Assembly: GCA_003254925.1 (NCBI GenBank)
Contig: QANZ01017542.1
Coordinates: forward strand, 53,844 to 117,843
Direction: 5' to 3'
From: Chamaecrista fasciculata
Taxonomy: Eukaryota; Streptophyta; Magnoliopsida; Fabales; Fabaceae
Length of the DNA stretch: 64,000 nt
Made by a program: the position numbers and the translations under genes. Below are positions 44,530-57,150 of the stretch, piece by piece. A model generated the notes under the pieces. It saw only the letters and a program-made list of their open reading frames with translations, searched no databases and was not told where the DNA came from. Each line of letters opens with the position of its first letter. Positions within the stretch are counted from its first letter, which is position 1.

Positions 44530-46980
44530 TTTATATAGAGTTTTTTATACCTGCGTCATAAGATTCTTCCAATCACAAGTTTTAATTACATTCTCTCTTT
44601 AATAATTGGTCATAGAAAAAATCTTTATCACGTGTCAAGTGTTGATTGAAAAATCTTATGACAAAGATATAGGAAACTTTATCTAAGTTTTGCCCAAAAT
44701 AAAAATTCAAGCACTGTGGACAACTTTGTGACATTAAGCAGTCCAAGGAGAATCAGGAGGCTGCCAATTTAGGGAAATGATCATCACATGGCATAGCTAG
44801 AATTGTAGCTGTTGAATTTTCTCAAATCCATTGCATTAAACTGGAGTTCATCCTTTGCTTGAGAGAAGCACTATATATATGTTGTGACTTTCATTTCTTG
44901 TTGGGCTTGATTAATTGACATGTTTTGAAAGAATATAGGTTTATCATATAACTCAATAATAATTATGATATCTATAATTAAACTATGATAGTTCTTTCAA
45001 CGATGGTTGGATATAACAGAAAATATCAATATTTTATAATATAGTAAATTTAAGTTCGACTTTTTTTTTTTGTTGAGAAAGATATCTACATTTAATAATT
45101 GATAATAAACAGGATTGTCTGAAAAACAAAAATAGAACTTCACATTTTTGTCTCCCATTGCCCATTGTGCTCTTGCTTTTCATGGCATTACAAGCTTTTC
45201 GCTGGATTTGTTCATCCAATGCAATGAACAGACGAGATTGGATCAATTTGTATATAGGTTATACTTTTAGCCATTCAACCTGAAGATTTTTTTTTTTTTT
45301 TTTAATTTGATGTGGAGAATAAGGTTGCTGCTACATCAACTAATAATTTGATGTTCATTCATTCGAAGTTGCTAGCATGTGCTGTCTCCATAATTTGACT
45401 TCATGTACCACTCGCTCATCAATCATCATTAGTGATCAGAGAATGAAACAATGAAAACAGAGTATGAGTGTATATTGAGGAAAGAGTTTATGAAGATGAT
45501 GAAATGGTAGTAGCAGAAACTGGTGGCCTCTGTATTTCTACTAATGTTGATGCTTATAGTAAAAACTTGACAGTTTCAGCATTTCTCTCAATTTCAGCAC
45601 CTAGTCTTTTTGTCTTTAGGCCACTTTCAACATTTTTTTTTCAGTTCCATAAGCTTTCTCCTTGAATACCTATTGGCTATTGTTGAATATCTTGCTGGTG
45701 ACACTTTTTGAAGAAGATGGGTAAGGTGGGTAGTCAATAACTTTGCAATTAACTCGTGGTTTTTGTCACTCTCTTTTAATGCACTAATGACCAACCCCAC
45801 ACTCTCCCTAGTCCAATTCAAATAAAAATGGTTTATGTGATCATTGCTCTTTCTTGGGTTGAATGATTCGACCAAAAAAAAAAAAGGGTTGAATGAATTT
45901 AAGAAAACAAAAAAAATGAATCCTAGAAAAAGTAAACTACAAAAGCAGACAAGTAAATAAAACAGTAAAACACTGCTTAACCAAATTTAGATGGATCTCT
46001 TAACCTTTCTGCATCTTCTATGATCAAATCTCAAAAATGAAAGAAAGATAATTACGTAGTGACTTGTGGGAGACAGGAATGGATTATATGGACACGATGG
46101 CCGCAAACAGTAAAATAAAATGCTTCTCAAAACCACCAGTGCCAATGGGAGATCGTACCTCTTCCAAATTCGGGTACAGAAGGAGAAAGATAAAGAAGAA
46201 GTTGTGCTAATTGCTAAACATGGGATTATTAAATTATATAACAGTGTTTTCAAAATACAATTTTACTGCCCATTAAAGCCGGATGCAGCACCTTGACTAC
46301 TTGACAAAATGGAATTTAATGAAATAATTAAAATATGAAATACATATCATAATTTGAAATTATATATGATAATATTGGAAAAACTATAGCAGAAAGAGTC
46401 AGAGGCATATATATGCAAGTATCATTTCTTATTGGGCTTGATTAATTGACATGTTTTGAAAGAATATCAATTTATCAAATAACTCAATATATAACTCAAT
46501 TCTCGTCCATGACTATTTACCCAATGAGTCATCCAAATCCAACCTTGCTTTTTTCGGGAGGGAGTACATATGGCTGAATGGCCCATTGCTGCTAGGCAGA
46601 TCAGGCCAATGGCATGTTGCATTAAATGCGTTGATCTCTATAGTAATTTTAAGAAATAAATCTCTTAAATCATGGTGTACTTTGGTCACTATAACAGTCA
46701 CACAATACGACTCACCCTTGGCGACTATTATTTATCACTTTCACCTACCTTGTCACTGAGAAACCACTCTCACACTCCAAATATTAGCCACCATATCCTA
46801 ACATCTCATGATACCCTTCAAAACCACATGCCTGTCACCATTACCATGCACTTATCACCATCAACCATATACCTATCACCACCTCCTACAAACCCTAACA
46901 CAGGTGTTGCATCTTGGATAACTCATACTTTCCTTCACAAGAATTCATTTGACTTTATTATTAGAGTGGATTCACAAGGA
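44530..46980. other. Spacer after block B with repeated downstream segment
   Basis: It holds a segment at 44905-44975 (cttgattaattgacatgttt...) that is repeated at 46435-46500 and again after block C at about 53250, showing that the array's downstream flanks were duplicated too. The region 44705-44785 still matches the block A and C last-exon tail ('aatcaggaggctgccaattt'). An open frame on the minus strand (45627-45875) is unrecognised and may be chance. Confidence 0.5.
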
Positions 46981-46984
46981 GGAT

Positions 46985-47480
46985 ATGTGCCCCCTCCAAT
47001 CACCATGGCCCTTCGATATTTGGGGATAGACATTTTGGGAGCTTTCTCGCCTATTACAAGACAAATAAAGTTCTTAGTCGTTGTTGTTGACCACTTTACC
47101 AAGTGAATTGAGGCAAAGTCCCTTGCCTCCATCATTTCCAAAGCAATACAAAAATTCATAATCCAAAATATAATCACCATTTTTGGAATCCCAGCCGCCT
47201 TTGTCACTGATAATGGCAGGTAGTTCATCAACGAACAATTTAAAAACTTTTGCAACAAATGGCATATCCAACTCAAAACAACTTCTATAGAGCATCTTGC
47301 CATAAATGGATATATATAACTCGCCAATCGAACCATCCTTTGTGGATGGACGAGCTACTATCAATCCTCTAGTAGTGATAAAACAAACAACAACTAAGAA
47401 AACACCTTATGCCCTCACATACAAGTGTGAAGTCATGATCTCCACGAATCTAACAAGGTCTTCCAATATAATTAATGAAG
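46985..47480 (+). pseudogene. Ty3/gypsy retrotransposon integrase fragment
   Basis: Plus-strand translation gives a retroviral-type integrase core: GIDILGAFSPITRQIKFLVV, VVDHFTK, IEAKSLASIISKAIQKFI, FGIPAAFVTDNG, QFINEQFKNFCNKW, TTSIEH, ANRTIL. The two catalytic aspartates (IDILG and VTDNG) are present. Stops follow FTK and NGR, and another falls where the catalytic glutamate segment should be. No reverse transcriptase, gag or LTR is nearby, so this is a dead fragment. Confidence 0.85.
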
Positions 47481-48073
47481 AGGACAACTCCAAGAGTGGT
47501 CCATATCCATGAACTATGCACATGCGTGTGTGTTTAGCTAGATGATTATGCAAAGCATAACTATTAATTATTAGGGTTAATCATATGTGTGTTCCTTTTA
47601 TACTATTAATTGTTTATCAAGTTCTAGATTATACATAATTAGCATAAAAGCTAGCGAACATGAGAAAACGAACCCTTATAGTACCAAAATTTGATACATA
47701 CACTCTATAATGAATATAAATTCTTATTTGCTCAAAAAAAAATATAAGTTCTTAAAAAATTACATCTTAAAAACTAACTGTCTTTTAAGGTATATTACAT
47801 TCAGTAACCTTACCGATGTAAGACTCGTTACACGCTCATTTATTATAATTAATTTTTAGTTGGCAAGATTTTATTTTATTTTGATAAATATCACATATTC
47901 AAAACTTTAACAGTGATAGATAATAAAGGTGTGTTTATAAATATTTAGAAAGCATAAGGGCTGAGTTACACAAATATAAACTATAGGGTTTGAGTTACAA
48001 ATTTAGTGAAACTATGAGGACCAACTGATTAATTTAACCAAAAATGGAAATTTAGTTCATTGACGTAGATCTT

Positions 48074-48510
48074 AGGGTAAATTATAACTTGGTTCCTTGG
48101 TTTGAAACGTGACACTTTGATACCTTGAGGTATGTAAAGTTAACATTTTGGCATCCTGAACAACTTCTCCGTAAATTTGGATAGAATTTCGCACGTGCAT
48201 CATCTCACATGCCTCACTAAAACTCAATTTTCTCTAATTTTTGGCCAAAACAAAAATTAAACACAATCTAAATTCTAAAAAACACCTCTCAAATTTCTTT
48301 GATTTTAGAGGTGTTTTTTTCGAAATACAGATTGTGTTTGATCTTTGTTTTGACAAAAAGTTAGAGAAAATCAAGTTTTAGTGTGGTACGTCAGGTGCAC
48401 ATGCGAAATTCCATCCAGATCTACCAAAAAATAAAATTATTCAAATACCAAAATGTCATGTTTTAAACTACATTGTACCGAAATGAAATAAGGTCACACT
48501 GTATTGATAT
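48074..48510. mobile_element. GGGTAAATTA-family MITE, right end truncated at block C
   Basis: The left end GGGTAAATTATAACTTGGTT and internal inverted arms (for example 'cacgtgcatcatctcac' against 'caggtgcacatgcgaaattc') mark the family. The right terminus is lost where the block C upstream region begins, so no target duplication is visible. Confidence 0.6.
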
Positions 48511-48574
48511 ATTCGGTGATCCGAGAAATTCCATTCAGAGCTCACCTCGCATTATATCGCTGTCTCCCAAACCA

Positions 48575-48760
48575 TCGGTTTCTCCGCCATCATCATCCAC
48601 TGAAGAGAGTAGAGGACGATTGCAGTCCACGCATTCTCCGTCCAGTAATTTTATACTGTTTCTTTCTCCTCTGTTTGTGTTGCTAATTTGATTTGATTTT
48701 AATCGCTTATATATATATATATATATATGATGTTTGCACTTCCACTTCTCGCGATTCTAG
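48575..48760 (+). other. Putative 5' leader exon of MED15 block C
   Basis: Counterpart of 39480-39696 in block B. It includes a longer (TA)n tract (48710-48728) and ends GCGATTCTAG|GTATAT. It is non-coding as read. Confidence 0.45.
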
Positions 48761-48985
48761 GTATATATGAAATACTTCTCATTCTGGTTTTGTGAGACGC
48801 TTGTCATTTAATAGGAATTGTACCATAGAGGGTATTTTTGTTTTAAAGTCCAGTTACCTTAGTAAACATAATCTCCATTGACTTATCTGTGTGCTGTTAA
48901 TGTTTGATTTGATTTGAATGATCCAGTTTTGGTGCCTCAGATGATTTAGATTTGATAGGAGGCCTCCGTAAGGCGCAGAGTTATT

Positions 48986-51900
48986 ATGGATACAGTGGAT
49001 TGGAGAGATCAATTTCCACCTGCTCGTCGCCAAAGACATGTGTGCGAAATGTAGGTCTATATTTTTTGTTTAGTAAATAAGGTGATCTAAGATTCTAAGT
49101 AGCTTATGTTTTGGACACATAAATGGCAAAGGAGCAGAAATAGGGATTGTGTATAATAGCTCTACTCATATGAAACTACTACTCAAATTTCCATTTGCTG
49201 ATTTAGGAACTTTAAATGCTCTGCACACTATGATTTTCTTTTAACAAACTAGTGCTCTTCATTTACATAGTCCATGCTAAACATTTATGCTTAAAATTTT
49301 AATACTGAAAATAAGGGCCACGGAAGAGCTCTAGCAGGCCTTGTTATGGTTGGAAATAAGTCAAAGTCAACTGTTGGGTGTGTCAAATTAAGTCCATATT
49401 GCTTGCATCAAGAGAGTTTGGAGTGTGTATATATATTAAGTTGTGATATGGGGGAAATAAATGAGTCATGTGGAAGGTGGGCCTCGCGCACAAGTAAATG
49501 GGTCAAATGGGATACCAGAATATCTTTTAAGGACAATATCCTCAGAGACCCGACTCGGATTTCTCAATGCAATCCCCAACAGTTACCATCATCCATTCTT
49601 TTAAGTTGGGTGAGCAGGATCGTGTGTACAAATGGGGAAAACTTGTAAATAGTTTCAATTGTAGAGGAAGTCTGAATAATACTTAAAAAGAAGGGGTGTG
49701 TTACTTACTTCTTAGTCACCCAGTCACCTTATAATTGTCATGAGAGTTGTAAATAGTTTTTTTTTTGGCCAGAACTGTTGGCTTGATTTGAGTATGACAC
49801 GAGAGTTTGGAACAGTTCTAGTTTAGTCTTTTTAACGATTTTGGGAGAAAGAAGAAGTTTATATATGTTATGAGTTTGGATGGTGGAATTATTATTTGGC
49901 AATCGACAGTCTTCTATGTCATATATATATGTATGTATATATCCATTTTTACATTCTATATTGTTCAACTTCAACTTATTGCTGAGTTTGTAAAACTATT
50001 CGTCACTTTGTAGAATTAGTGAATTAAGCTTATTTCATCCTAGTGATGATGAAGATATATCAGTTGAAATTCGAAAAATTGCTGAGAGTTTGGAGCATAA
50101 GATCTATGCTGATGCAACAAGCGAGGTACATCCTTAATGTGTAATCTCACAGTTAGTTTAGTCATCTATTGTCAACTATGTTGACAGATTCTAATTTCTT
50201 TGACACTCCCTATTTCAGGCTGATTATTCACAAAAAGTATCAAAGAAGATTCTTTTAATTTTGGGTGAGTTATTAGCCCATCAACTTTATACCAGAACAG
50301 ACAAAGTCAATTTTGGAAGATGCTTTTAAACTCCCTTTTCCAGAACAGACAAAGTCAACTATATACCATCAGATTCAGATATTAGCCCATTTTAGCATTT
50401 GGTGATATCTTTATCTCTAAATCCTCTCTCTGATCCTATGTTTTTGGGCTTATAACAGAGGGTTTGATCAAACGTTACTCAGCTTTTGTTTATTGCTGAC
50501 GAAATATTCTATTTGTTGCTATATTTTGACTGAATACCATATATAGTAAATTTTTCAGTTTTCTTATGGCATTTTAAACTAATCTTATGTCATGTCAAAC
50601 CAACGTTTTATATTATTAATTTGACTACCATCCCACGTTTTATCATTTGTAGTTTTTTGAAAGTTCATTTCTGTTAGAATAATTTATATGATATTATTTG
50701 ATTTTTGGATAAATTGGATATGTGCTAATATGTAATTTCCATTAATGGTCTTTTGTTGTCTCATGCACTCTTACCTAATCTATGTATTTTGTTTCGTTTC
50801 ACAGTCGGATACGACTTAAATACTTTATTATTGCTATCTCATTTTAAATTTATAAATACCCCTAGTTGGAGACTACTCAAGTTAGAAGATCCTTTACAGG
50901 TGATTCGAGGGTTCAACTGCAACCTGATTTCCGCCAAAGAATTGTCAAGAAAATGTAATAATTTTGAAGTTGTTTTACTTTGATGATCAATCATTCAACT
51001 GCATATTTTAGGAAAAAAATAATCGTATTCCATTTTGTGATGTTTCCCTTGTTTGTCATGTGGAATTAATTTGGTAATCAACTAACATAAGAATGTTGCT
51101 CAAAGCTCTGTTTAATTGATCAGGAATGCTAGTTAGAACCTAAACTTTCTCTTTTGACAACATTTAATAAGTCTTGCTGTATAATAATTCTTCGTTTCTT
51201 TGAATTGGAATATATATGTTTTGGTTGTGCCATTATAATTTCAAGCTGTGGGAGTTTACTCATTTCATGTAAAAGGCACATTTAGCAATGCTCTATCTTT
51301 GTAAGCCTCCAAAAAATTGGCTCTGATGTCATAGGTTTAAAAGACAAATCGTGCTTCTTGTTATAGGATTTTGCATATTCATCACCATTGATTAGATATT
51401 TAGGAGATTATCTTGCATACTCTTAGTTGTCTGTATTTTATTGGTCTATATAGTGTTGGTGTTGATATAGTTTGGGGATTTATTATCTTTCCCTTTTGTA
51501 TTTGGCTCTGATGTCATAGGTTTAAAATGAATAAACCTGGTTTGTTCATTTTATAGATTTGAGGCGTTAAGAAGGCATCTTCCGATTCATGGACAAGAGG
51601 GGTTAAATGAAGTTCGTACAATTGCTAAAAGATTTGAGGAAAAGATTTATGCTTCAACAAAAAGCCAGGTAAAGTCATCATGATAATTTGTAGTCATTGT
51701 CTAGTAGGTAGAACTGTAGAATAAAAAAGATAGAAACTTCAACAGCAACAAACTGTATTACAAATCACTCTCTAACAATGCCAAAAAAAAAAGTTTTTTT
51801 TCCACCCGTACTCAAGGATTAACTCATGGTGACAAAAAAAAAAACTTAAATTGTGTTGATTTTATCTCAAGATTAAGAACTTCTATAAACTGATTATAAC

Positions 51901-52382
51901 ATATTTACTCATTTTTTATATATTGAAGCAATTTAATATAATACTCAAATTTATAAAAAAAAATTTAAATTTCCGGTTGTAATAAAAACAAAAAAATAAT
52001 AAATTCATGTTTTATATTTTAACAAAAATTATTTTGAAACTTATTCAGATCTAATATGGGGTTTGAATATTTAATTATCATAACTCATAAGATCTGAAAA
52101 TAAAAATTTATTTTAATATTCATTTAAATTCTAATCCAAAGACAAATCATAATACCCTTACTCTACGATCCTACTCACTTTCACCTACTACATTAACAGT
52201 TGGCTTCCTTCTTTCCCCCATTAGGTTACTCACTCTTTATACTTGCATCTTCACACACACATTGACATATATATATATATATATATCATAGATTTGTCTT
52301 GAAATCTTATATCTTTTATATGTCTTTATTTCAGCCTGATTATCTTCAAAAAATATATTTGAAGACACGACGGTTACAATGA
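48986..52382 (+). CDS. MED15 block C: two-KIX-domain Mediator15-like protein
   Basis: Predicted exons 48986-49050, 49618-49644, 50044-50125, 50219-50264, 50900-50954, 51557-51668 and 52335-52382 encode 144 aa with consistent phases. The layout is the same as block B. KIX unit 1 reads MDTVDWRDQFPPARRQRHVC, DDEDISVEIRKIAESLEHKIYA, ADYSQKVSKKIL. KIX unit 2 reads DSRVQLQPDFRQRIVKKI, LRRHLPIHGQEGL, VRTIAKRFEEKIYA, PDYLQKIYLK. The near-universal tryptophan of the first KIX helix (DWR) is serine in unit 2. The C-terminus is short (TRRLQ, stop at 52380-52382) because about 75 bp is inserted between repeated 'atatatttgaaga' and 'atatatttttgaaga' segments; the original tail can still be read out of use at 52440-52580. 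Role as for block B, by inference. Confidence 0.65.
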
Positions 52383-52599
52383 TAGGCGGGAAAATCCATA
52401 ACATTACCTAAAAAATATATATATATATATATATATATTTTTGAAGATGCTTGCATTCGAAAATAGAAATCTGAACGCCCTGGACAATTAACTCTATGCC
52501 CATCAAACCCAGGTGGCGATAGCAGTACAATTCTACAAGAGAATCACGAGGCTGCCAATTTGGACGGATGATTATATATCACATGGCATAGCTAATAAT

Positions 52600-53110
52600 A
52601 GTTGATTTGACATTTATAATTATTTAATGACTAAATAGTATATTTTTATTATTCAATGACTAAATCGTTAGAAATGTGAAAATTAAAAGACCAAATAATA
52701 AGTTTTCATTTTCTTAAATCTCATCTACTACTTTCTCTCTCCCATTGTTTATACAATTAACTAATTATCAAGTTTCACATGTTTATTTTTATTTTTATTT
52801 TTTTTAATTTTTAATTTAATTATTTTTGACCAACCAAAAGCACCTTCACACATATAATATAGTATAGATAATATAGTATAGATATAGATATTTCTATTAT
52901 TCAAGGACTAAATCGTTAGAAGTGTGAAGATTAAAAGACCAAATAATAAATTTTCACTTTCTTAAATCTCATCTACTACTTTCTTTCTTCTATATATTTA
53001 GCCAATTATCAAGTTTTACATGTTTATTTCTTATTTTTTTAATTTAATTATTTTTTACCAATAAAAACACATCCACACATATAATATAGTATAGATATAG
53101 ATAATATAAT
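52600..53110 (-). repeat. Two tandem Helitron-end segments
   Basis: Two direct copies of a roughly 250-bp segment (52625-52880 and 52890-53105) each end in ...CACACATATAATATAGTATAGA, the reverse complement of the Helitron 5' terminus. Shared internal anchors are 'gactaaatcgttagaa' and 'aatctcatctactacttt'. They are probably two Helitron insertions or a terminal duplication. Borders at the other end are not defined. Confidence 0.55.
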
Positions 53111-53271
53111 ATAATATAGATATAGATAATATAGATACAGTGGCTATTGAATTTTCTCTAGTCCATTGCATTGATTGGACTATTGGAGTCTATCTTTTGC
53201 TTGAAAGAAGCACTACATATATATATTTCAGACTTTCATAATTTCTTATTTGGCTTGATTAATAAGAATGT

Positions 53272-54168
53272 GGCCTGTTTGGGAGCAAAAAGTTCAATCC
53301 AATCTCAATCCAATCTCAATTTATGAGATGAGATGAGATGATGTTGAAATTAGGATGAGATGAGATTATGTAGTGGTGTTTGGATGGTTTGAGAGAAAAT
53401 GATGTATAATAGGGTGTGAAATTATATAAAAGGGTATGTAATGATTGTGGTTAGGTGAAATAGGTTGTTGGATTTATTTATTTTGTATAGGGGTAGAAAT
53501 GGTATGAAATAATGATGTTGAGATTGAGATTGAGATGAGATGATAGGTGTTTGGGTGGGGTTTGACTGGGGTTTGACTGGGATGATATTTGGATGAGATG
53601 CTCTTGGAAAGCGTGATTTCTCAATCCTATAGGATGATGGATTTTGGTCCATCCTATTGGATGAGATTATGGGGCAAAATGAAAATAACATTAAAATTCT
53701 TTTGAGAATGCAATTTGGTCCATAAATTTGTATCCGNNNNNNNNNNNNNNNNNNNNNNNNNNNNNNNNNNNNNNNNNNNNNNNNNNNNNNNNNNNNNNNN
53801 NNNNNNNNNNNNNNNNNNNNNNNNNNNNNNNNNNNNNNNNNNNNNNNNNNNAAAAAAAATTAATAAGAAATGATGGAGAGAGAGAAAATTATAAGTGTAA
53901 TAAATGAGGGTATGTAAAATTACTATTTTGTCTAATTATCTTTTTTATATTTGTATTAGAGTGTAGGTAAATATAGGTATATAAATAGGGGTAGATTAGT
54001 AAATGTATGATAAATGGGATGATGATTTGGATGAGATGAGGATTAGGATGAGATTGAGATGAGATTATGTGCCACACAAACACCCAAACTGGACTGTTCA
54101 TCTAATTTTAGGTTGAGATTAGGATTGAAATGAGATGAGATTGAAATGTCTTGTTGCCAAATAGGCCC
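53272..54168. mobile_element. TIR element with 9-bp duplication, contains an N gap
   Basis: The ends GGCCTGTTTGGGAGCAAAAA and GGGCCTATTTGGCAACAAGA (reverse complement) are flanked by a perfect TAAGAATGT at 53263-53271 and 54169-54177. The 'gatgagatgagat' repeats inside each arm are complementary to nothing but mirror each other. The terminal GGCCTGTTTGG resembles PIF/Harbinger ends, but the duplication length fits Mutator. 53737-53851 is unsequenced. Confidence 0.7.
53737..53851. other. Assembly gap (115 N)
   Basis: A run of N inside the TIR element 53272-54168. Confidence 0.99.
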
Positions 54169-54177
54169 TAAGAATGT

Positions 54178-55030
54178 TAAACAAACATGATACCTGTAAG
54201 GTTCAAGAAGTGATATTTATGTCCCTGAAGTTTTCACCATCAACACAAGAGTCATGTGATTTACTCCCTTTAATATTTGACAGGAATTGTTTACGTGTTT
54301 CAATCTTTTTATAAATCAAGTTCATTTTAGTATCAATACAACAAAATACTAATATATATATAATCATTTATTTCTTATTTTTTAAATCTTGAATTATTTA
54401 AAAATAATTAAAAAGTGTAAATAAAATATATATAATAGTATAGAATAAATGAAGGAAAAAGAATTTTGAAATATAAACTAAACTCTTGGGATCCATGGAG
54501 AAATAAGTTACATGAAAAGTTATCTTATCTTTTTTGTTTTTTTATATATATTTGGAAATATTTTTTGTAGATATTTATTTTAGACTATAGTTTATATGAC
54601 GGACTACCAGAAAAGGTCTCAAGCATATAAAATAGTATAGATATATAAATAATTAAAAATTTATATATTTTGATGAAAACTTTAAAAAATTATAATATCT
54701 AATTATAATATATGACAATGTGTCATTATTTTCTATTATTTATCATATTTTGAAATTTATAACGTATGAATGTCATACGAGTGTTAGACATTGACACGTG
54801 TCTAATACAGTAACACACTCTTAAAATGAAGTATCCATATTTCATAGCTTGCAACAGTTATTGCAACAACAGTTATGGTCTAATAATATTGTCATAACTA
54901 AAATTTATCTTGCCTTCATTTACTTTAAATATGAGTTGGGAAGGTGAAAAGAATTATCACACTGAAATCTCAATTTTATCTTATATGGAAATAGTGGTCT
55001 TCCATCTCACTATAAATCTATAAAAGAATA
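54178..55030. other. AT-rich spacer
   Basis: No gene. The segment 54600-54650 (AAGCATATAAAATAGTATAGA) again resembles a Helitron 5' terminus in reverse. Nothing else was recognised. Confidence 0.4.
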
Positions 55031-55034
55031 TCTA

Positions 55035-55615
55035 TGTGATACATCACTATTTGGGCGTACGTCTAAGTAGCCTTCGAACCGGGCCCACTCTCCCCTCCAA
55101 ACCTGTCAAGGAGCACTTGAGCCATTCGAGTGCCCTCTGAACATTAGAGGCGGTCGTGCTCCATCCTGGGTCACAGCGCGCACCTCCAGACTGACACGCA
55201 GTCACCCACGACTGTCTTGTCCCGCAGACTTCGCTGAGGGAGATCGTGGGTCACGACCTTAGTCACACCTACGTTCTCCAATCTCCTGGCGCCCGCCAAA
55301 CGAACCGACACGCAATCACCCACGATTGCCTTGCTCCGCAAATCTCGGTCTCCACCACCTCCGCTGGTGGAGATCGTGCCTGGCTACGTGGTGCGCCCCG
55401 CGCGCTGACCACCACTCTCCCCCTGCTCTATAAATAGAGCTCAACTCAACAGTCTAAGGTTAGCTACTCTTTACCTCTCAGAATTCTCTTACTCTCATAT
55501 CTCTCATATACTAACTTGAGCATCGGAGTATTCTTCGCAGGGCCCCCCTGTGAAGCTCTTGTAGATACTTGGACGATCACTCGCTCTTGCAGCCAACATC
55601 CGTTGAACTAGGTAA
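55035..55615 (+). mobile_element. Probable LTR (solo or fragment), Ty3/gypsy type
   Basis: A G/C-rich island in A/T-rich surroundings. It contains a strong TATA box (CTATAAATAG at 55428-55437) followed about 90 nt later by 'cttgagcatcggagt' and 'cgcagg' motifs that I associate with the R/U5 part of plant gypsy-type LTRs. Internal short repeats 'cacgcartcacccacga' occur at 55195 and 55308. No adjacent primer-binding site or internal domain was identified, and the exact TG...CA ends and target duplication were not found. Confidence 0.5.
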
Positions 55616-56336
55616 GTGCAACCCATTTTCTAGTTTATCACTATGTATCTCAAATAAAAGTTTAATTGAGCTTAATATAATTTTATAAAAATAAATCATA
55701 TATATCCATAAGTATTAAATATTGTACTTTAAAGATATACCAACTGAAAAATATATAACTTAAATATGAAAATTAGAAGAAATGTTTTTTAAAAAAAATA
55801 TTTGGTTGCCTTGTTTTCCGTTTCCATTTTCACTGAAAATATGTTTTGTACAGTTTTTTTAAAAATGTTTTCTAGAAATATTTCCTGAAACAGGTCGAAA
55901 ACAGAAAACGTAAAAAAGAGGTTTCCAATATTTTCAAAAACAAGCTTGTGATATTTTGTAACTTTACACAAAAGTAAATTATATAATCATGTTAATATCA
56001 TCATTTAGTAATAATCAAACTTAAAAGCATATAAAAATTAATGTTATTCAAGTTAACATAATTTAAATAGAAATGAAAATAATTTTTTAACTTTATAAAA
56101 CAAACATATTTCTTAAATATTGAAAATTTAACAATAAAAATAGAATTAAAAAATAAAAACAGAAAATAAAAACATGAAATATTTCTTTAAACCAATCAGC
56201 CCCAATTCCCGAAAGAGTATGGAATTCACAACTCAAGTACTCTTTTTTTTGGCATCACAACTCAAGCGTTCAAACTCACCAATTTTGCGAGCTTGGATCT
56301 CACTTATGAATTTTCATCCTCTTCTCTTACACTTTA

Positions 56337-56723
56337 GGCTATGTTTGAGAGTTTTAGTGAAGATGGAGAGGAGAGGATATTAATGGACTGAGTAGATATG
56401 TTGTTTGAGAGTTTTTAATGAGGAAGGGAATTGACACTTGTTAATCTTGTTTGGAAGCTATTAGTAATGGAATGAAATGGAGTGGATACATGTTATTTTT
56501 TATTAGTATAATGATATAATTGTCATTAAAAAATTATAAAACTGTCCCCTCCTTCCTTGGCACCCCAAATTGGGGTGCCAGTAAAAATTGAATTTTGGGG
56601 TGCCAAGTGTCCCTCCTTATCCACTCCACTCTCCCCTAAAAAAACTTCCAAACATAATTTTTTTACCTTTTGTCCATTCCTCTCCTCTTCATTCCCCCGT
56701 TGACACCCCATCCAAACATACCC
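56337..56723. mobile_element. PIF/Harbinger-type MITE, first of a tandem pair
   Basis: The ends GGCTATGTTTGAGAGTTTTA and GGGTATGTTTGGATGGGGTG (reverse complement) are flanked by TTA at 56334-56336 and 56724-56726. The centre has a perfect palindrome (ttggcaccccaaattggggtgccag). Confidence 0.7.
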
Positions 56724-56726
56724 TTA

Positions 56727-57150
56727 GGCTATGTTTGGGAGTTTTAGTGAAGATGGAGAAGAGAGGACATTAATGGACACTAATAGAGTGGAGAGGAGAG
56801 GATATTAATGAACTGAGTAGATATATTGTTTGGGAGTTTTTAATGAGGAAAGGAATGGACACTTGTTAATCTTGTTTGGAAATTATTAGTAATGGAATGG
56901 AATGGGGTGGACACATTTTATTTTTCATTAGTATAAGGATATAATTGTCATTAAAAAATTATAAAACTGTCCCCTCCTTCCTTGGCACCCCAATTTGGGG
57001 TGCCAGCAAAAATTGAATTTTGGGGTGCCAAGTGTCCCTCCTTATCCACTCCACTCTCCCCTAAAAAAACTTCCAAACATAATTTTTTTACTTTTTGTCC
57101 CTTCCTCTCCTCTCCTCTCCTCTCCTCTCCATTCTCCTACGGTGGTGGTT
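56727..57150. mobile_element. PIF/Harbinger-type MITE, second of a tandem pair
   Basis: A direct copy of 56337-56723 that begins immediately after the shared TTA (GGCTATGTTTGGGAGTTTTA). The same GGCACCCCAA palindrome is present. The right end departs from copy 1 after a (CTCTC)n expansion near 57107-57130, so the right border is lost or altered. Confidence 0.65.

Noticed and set aside
45627-45875. 82-aa minus-strand frame (MVESFNPRKSNDHIN...)
   Set aside because: It has a protein-like composition but matches no family I know, and the flanking sequence does not extend it; could be a gene fragment but is unsupported.
46672-46984. N-terminal part of the frame that runs into the integrase
   Set aside because: Low-complexity S/T/P/H-rich reading with no retrotransposon domain; only the part from about 46985 is recognisable.
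55246-55437. 63-aa frame in the G/C-rich island
   Set aside because: It lies upstream of the TATA box in an LTR-like segment and has no family signature.
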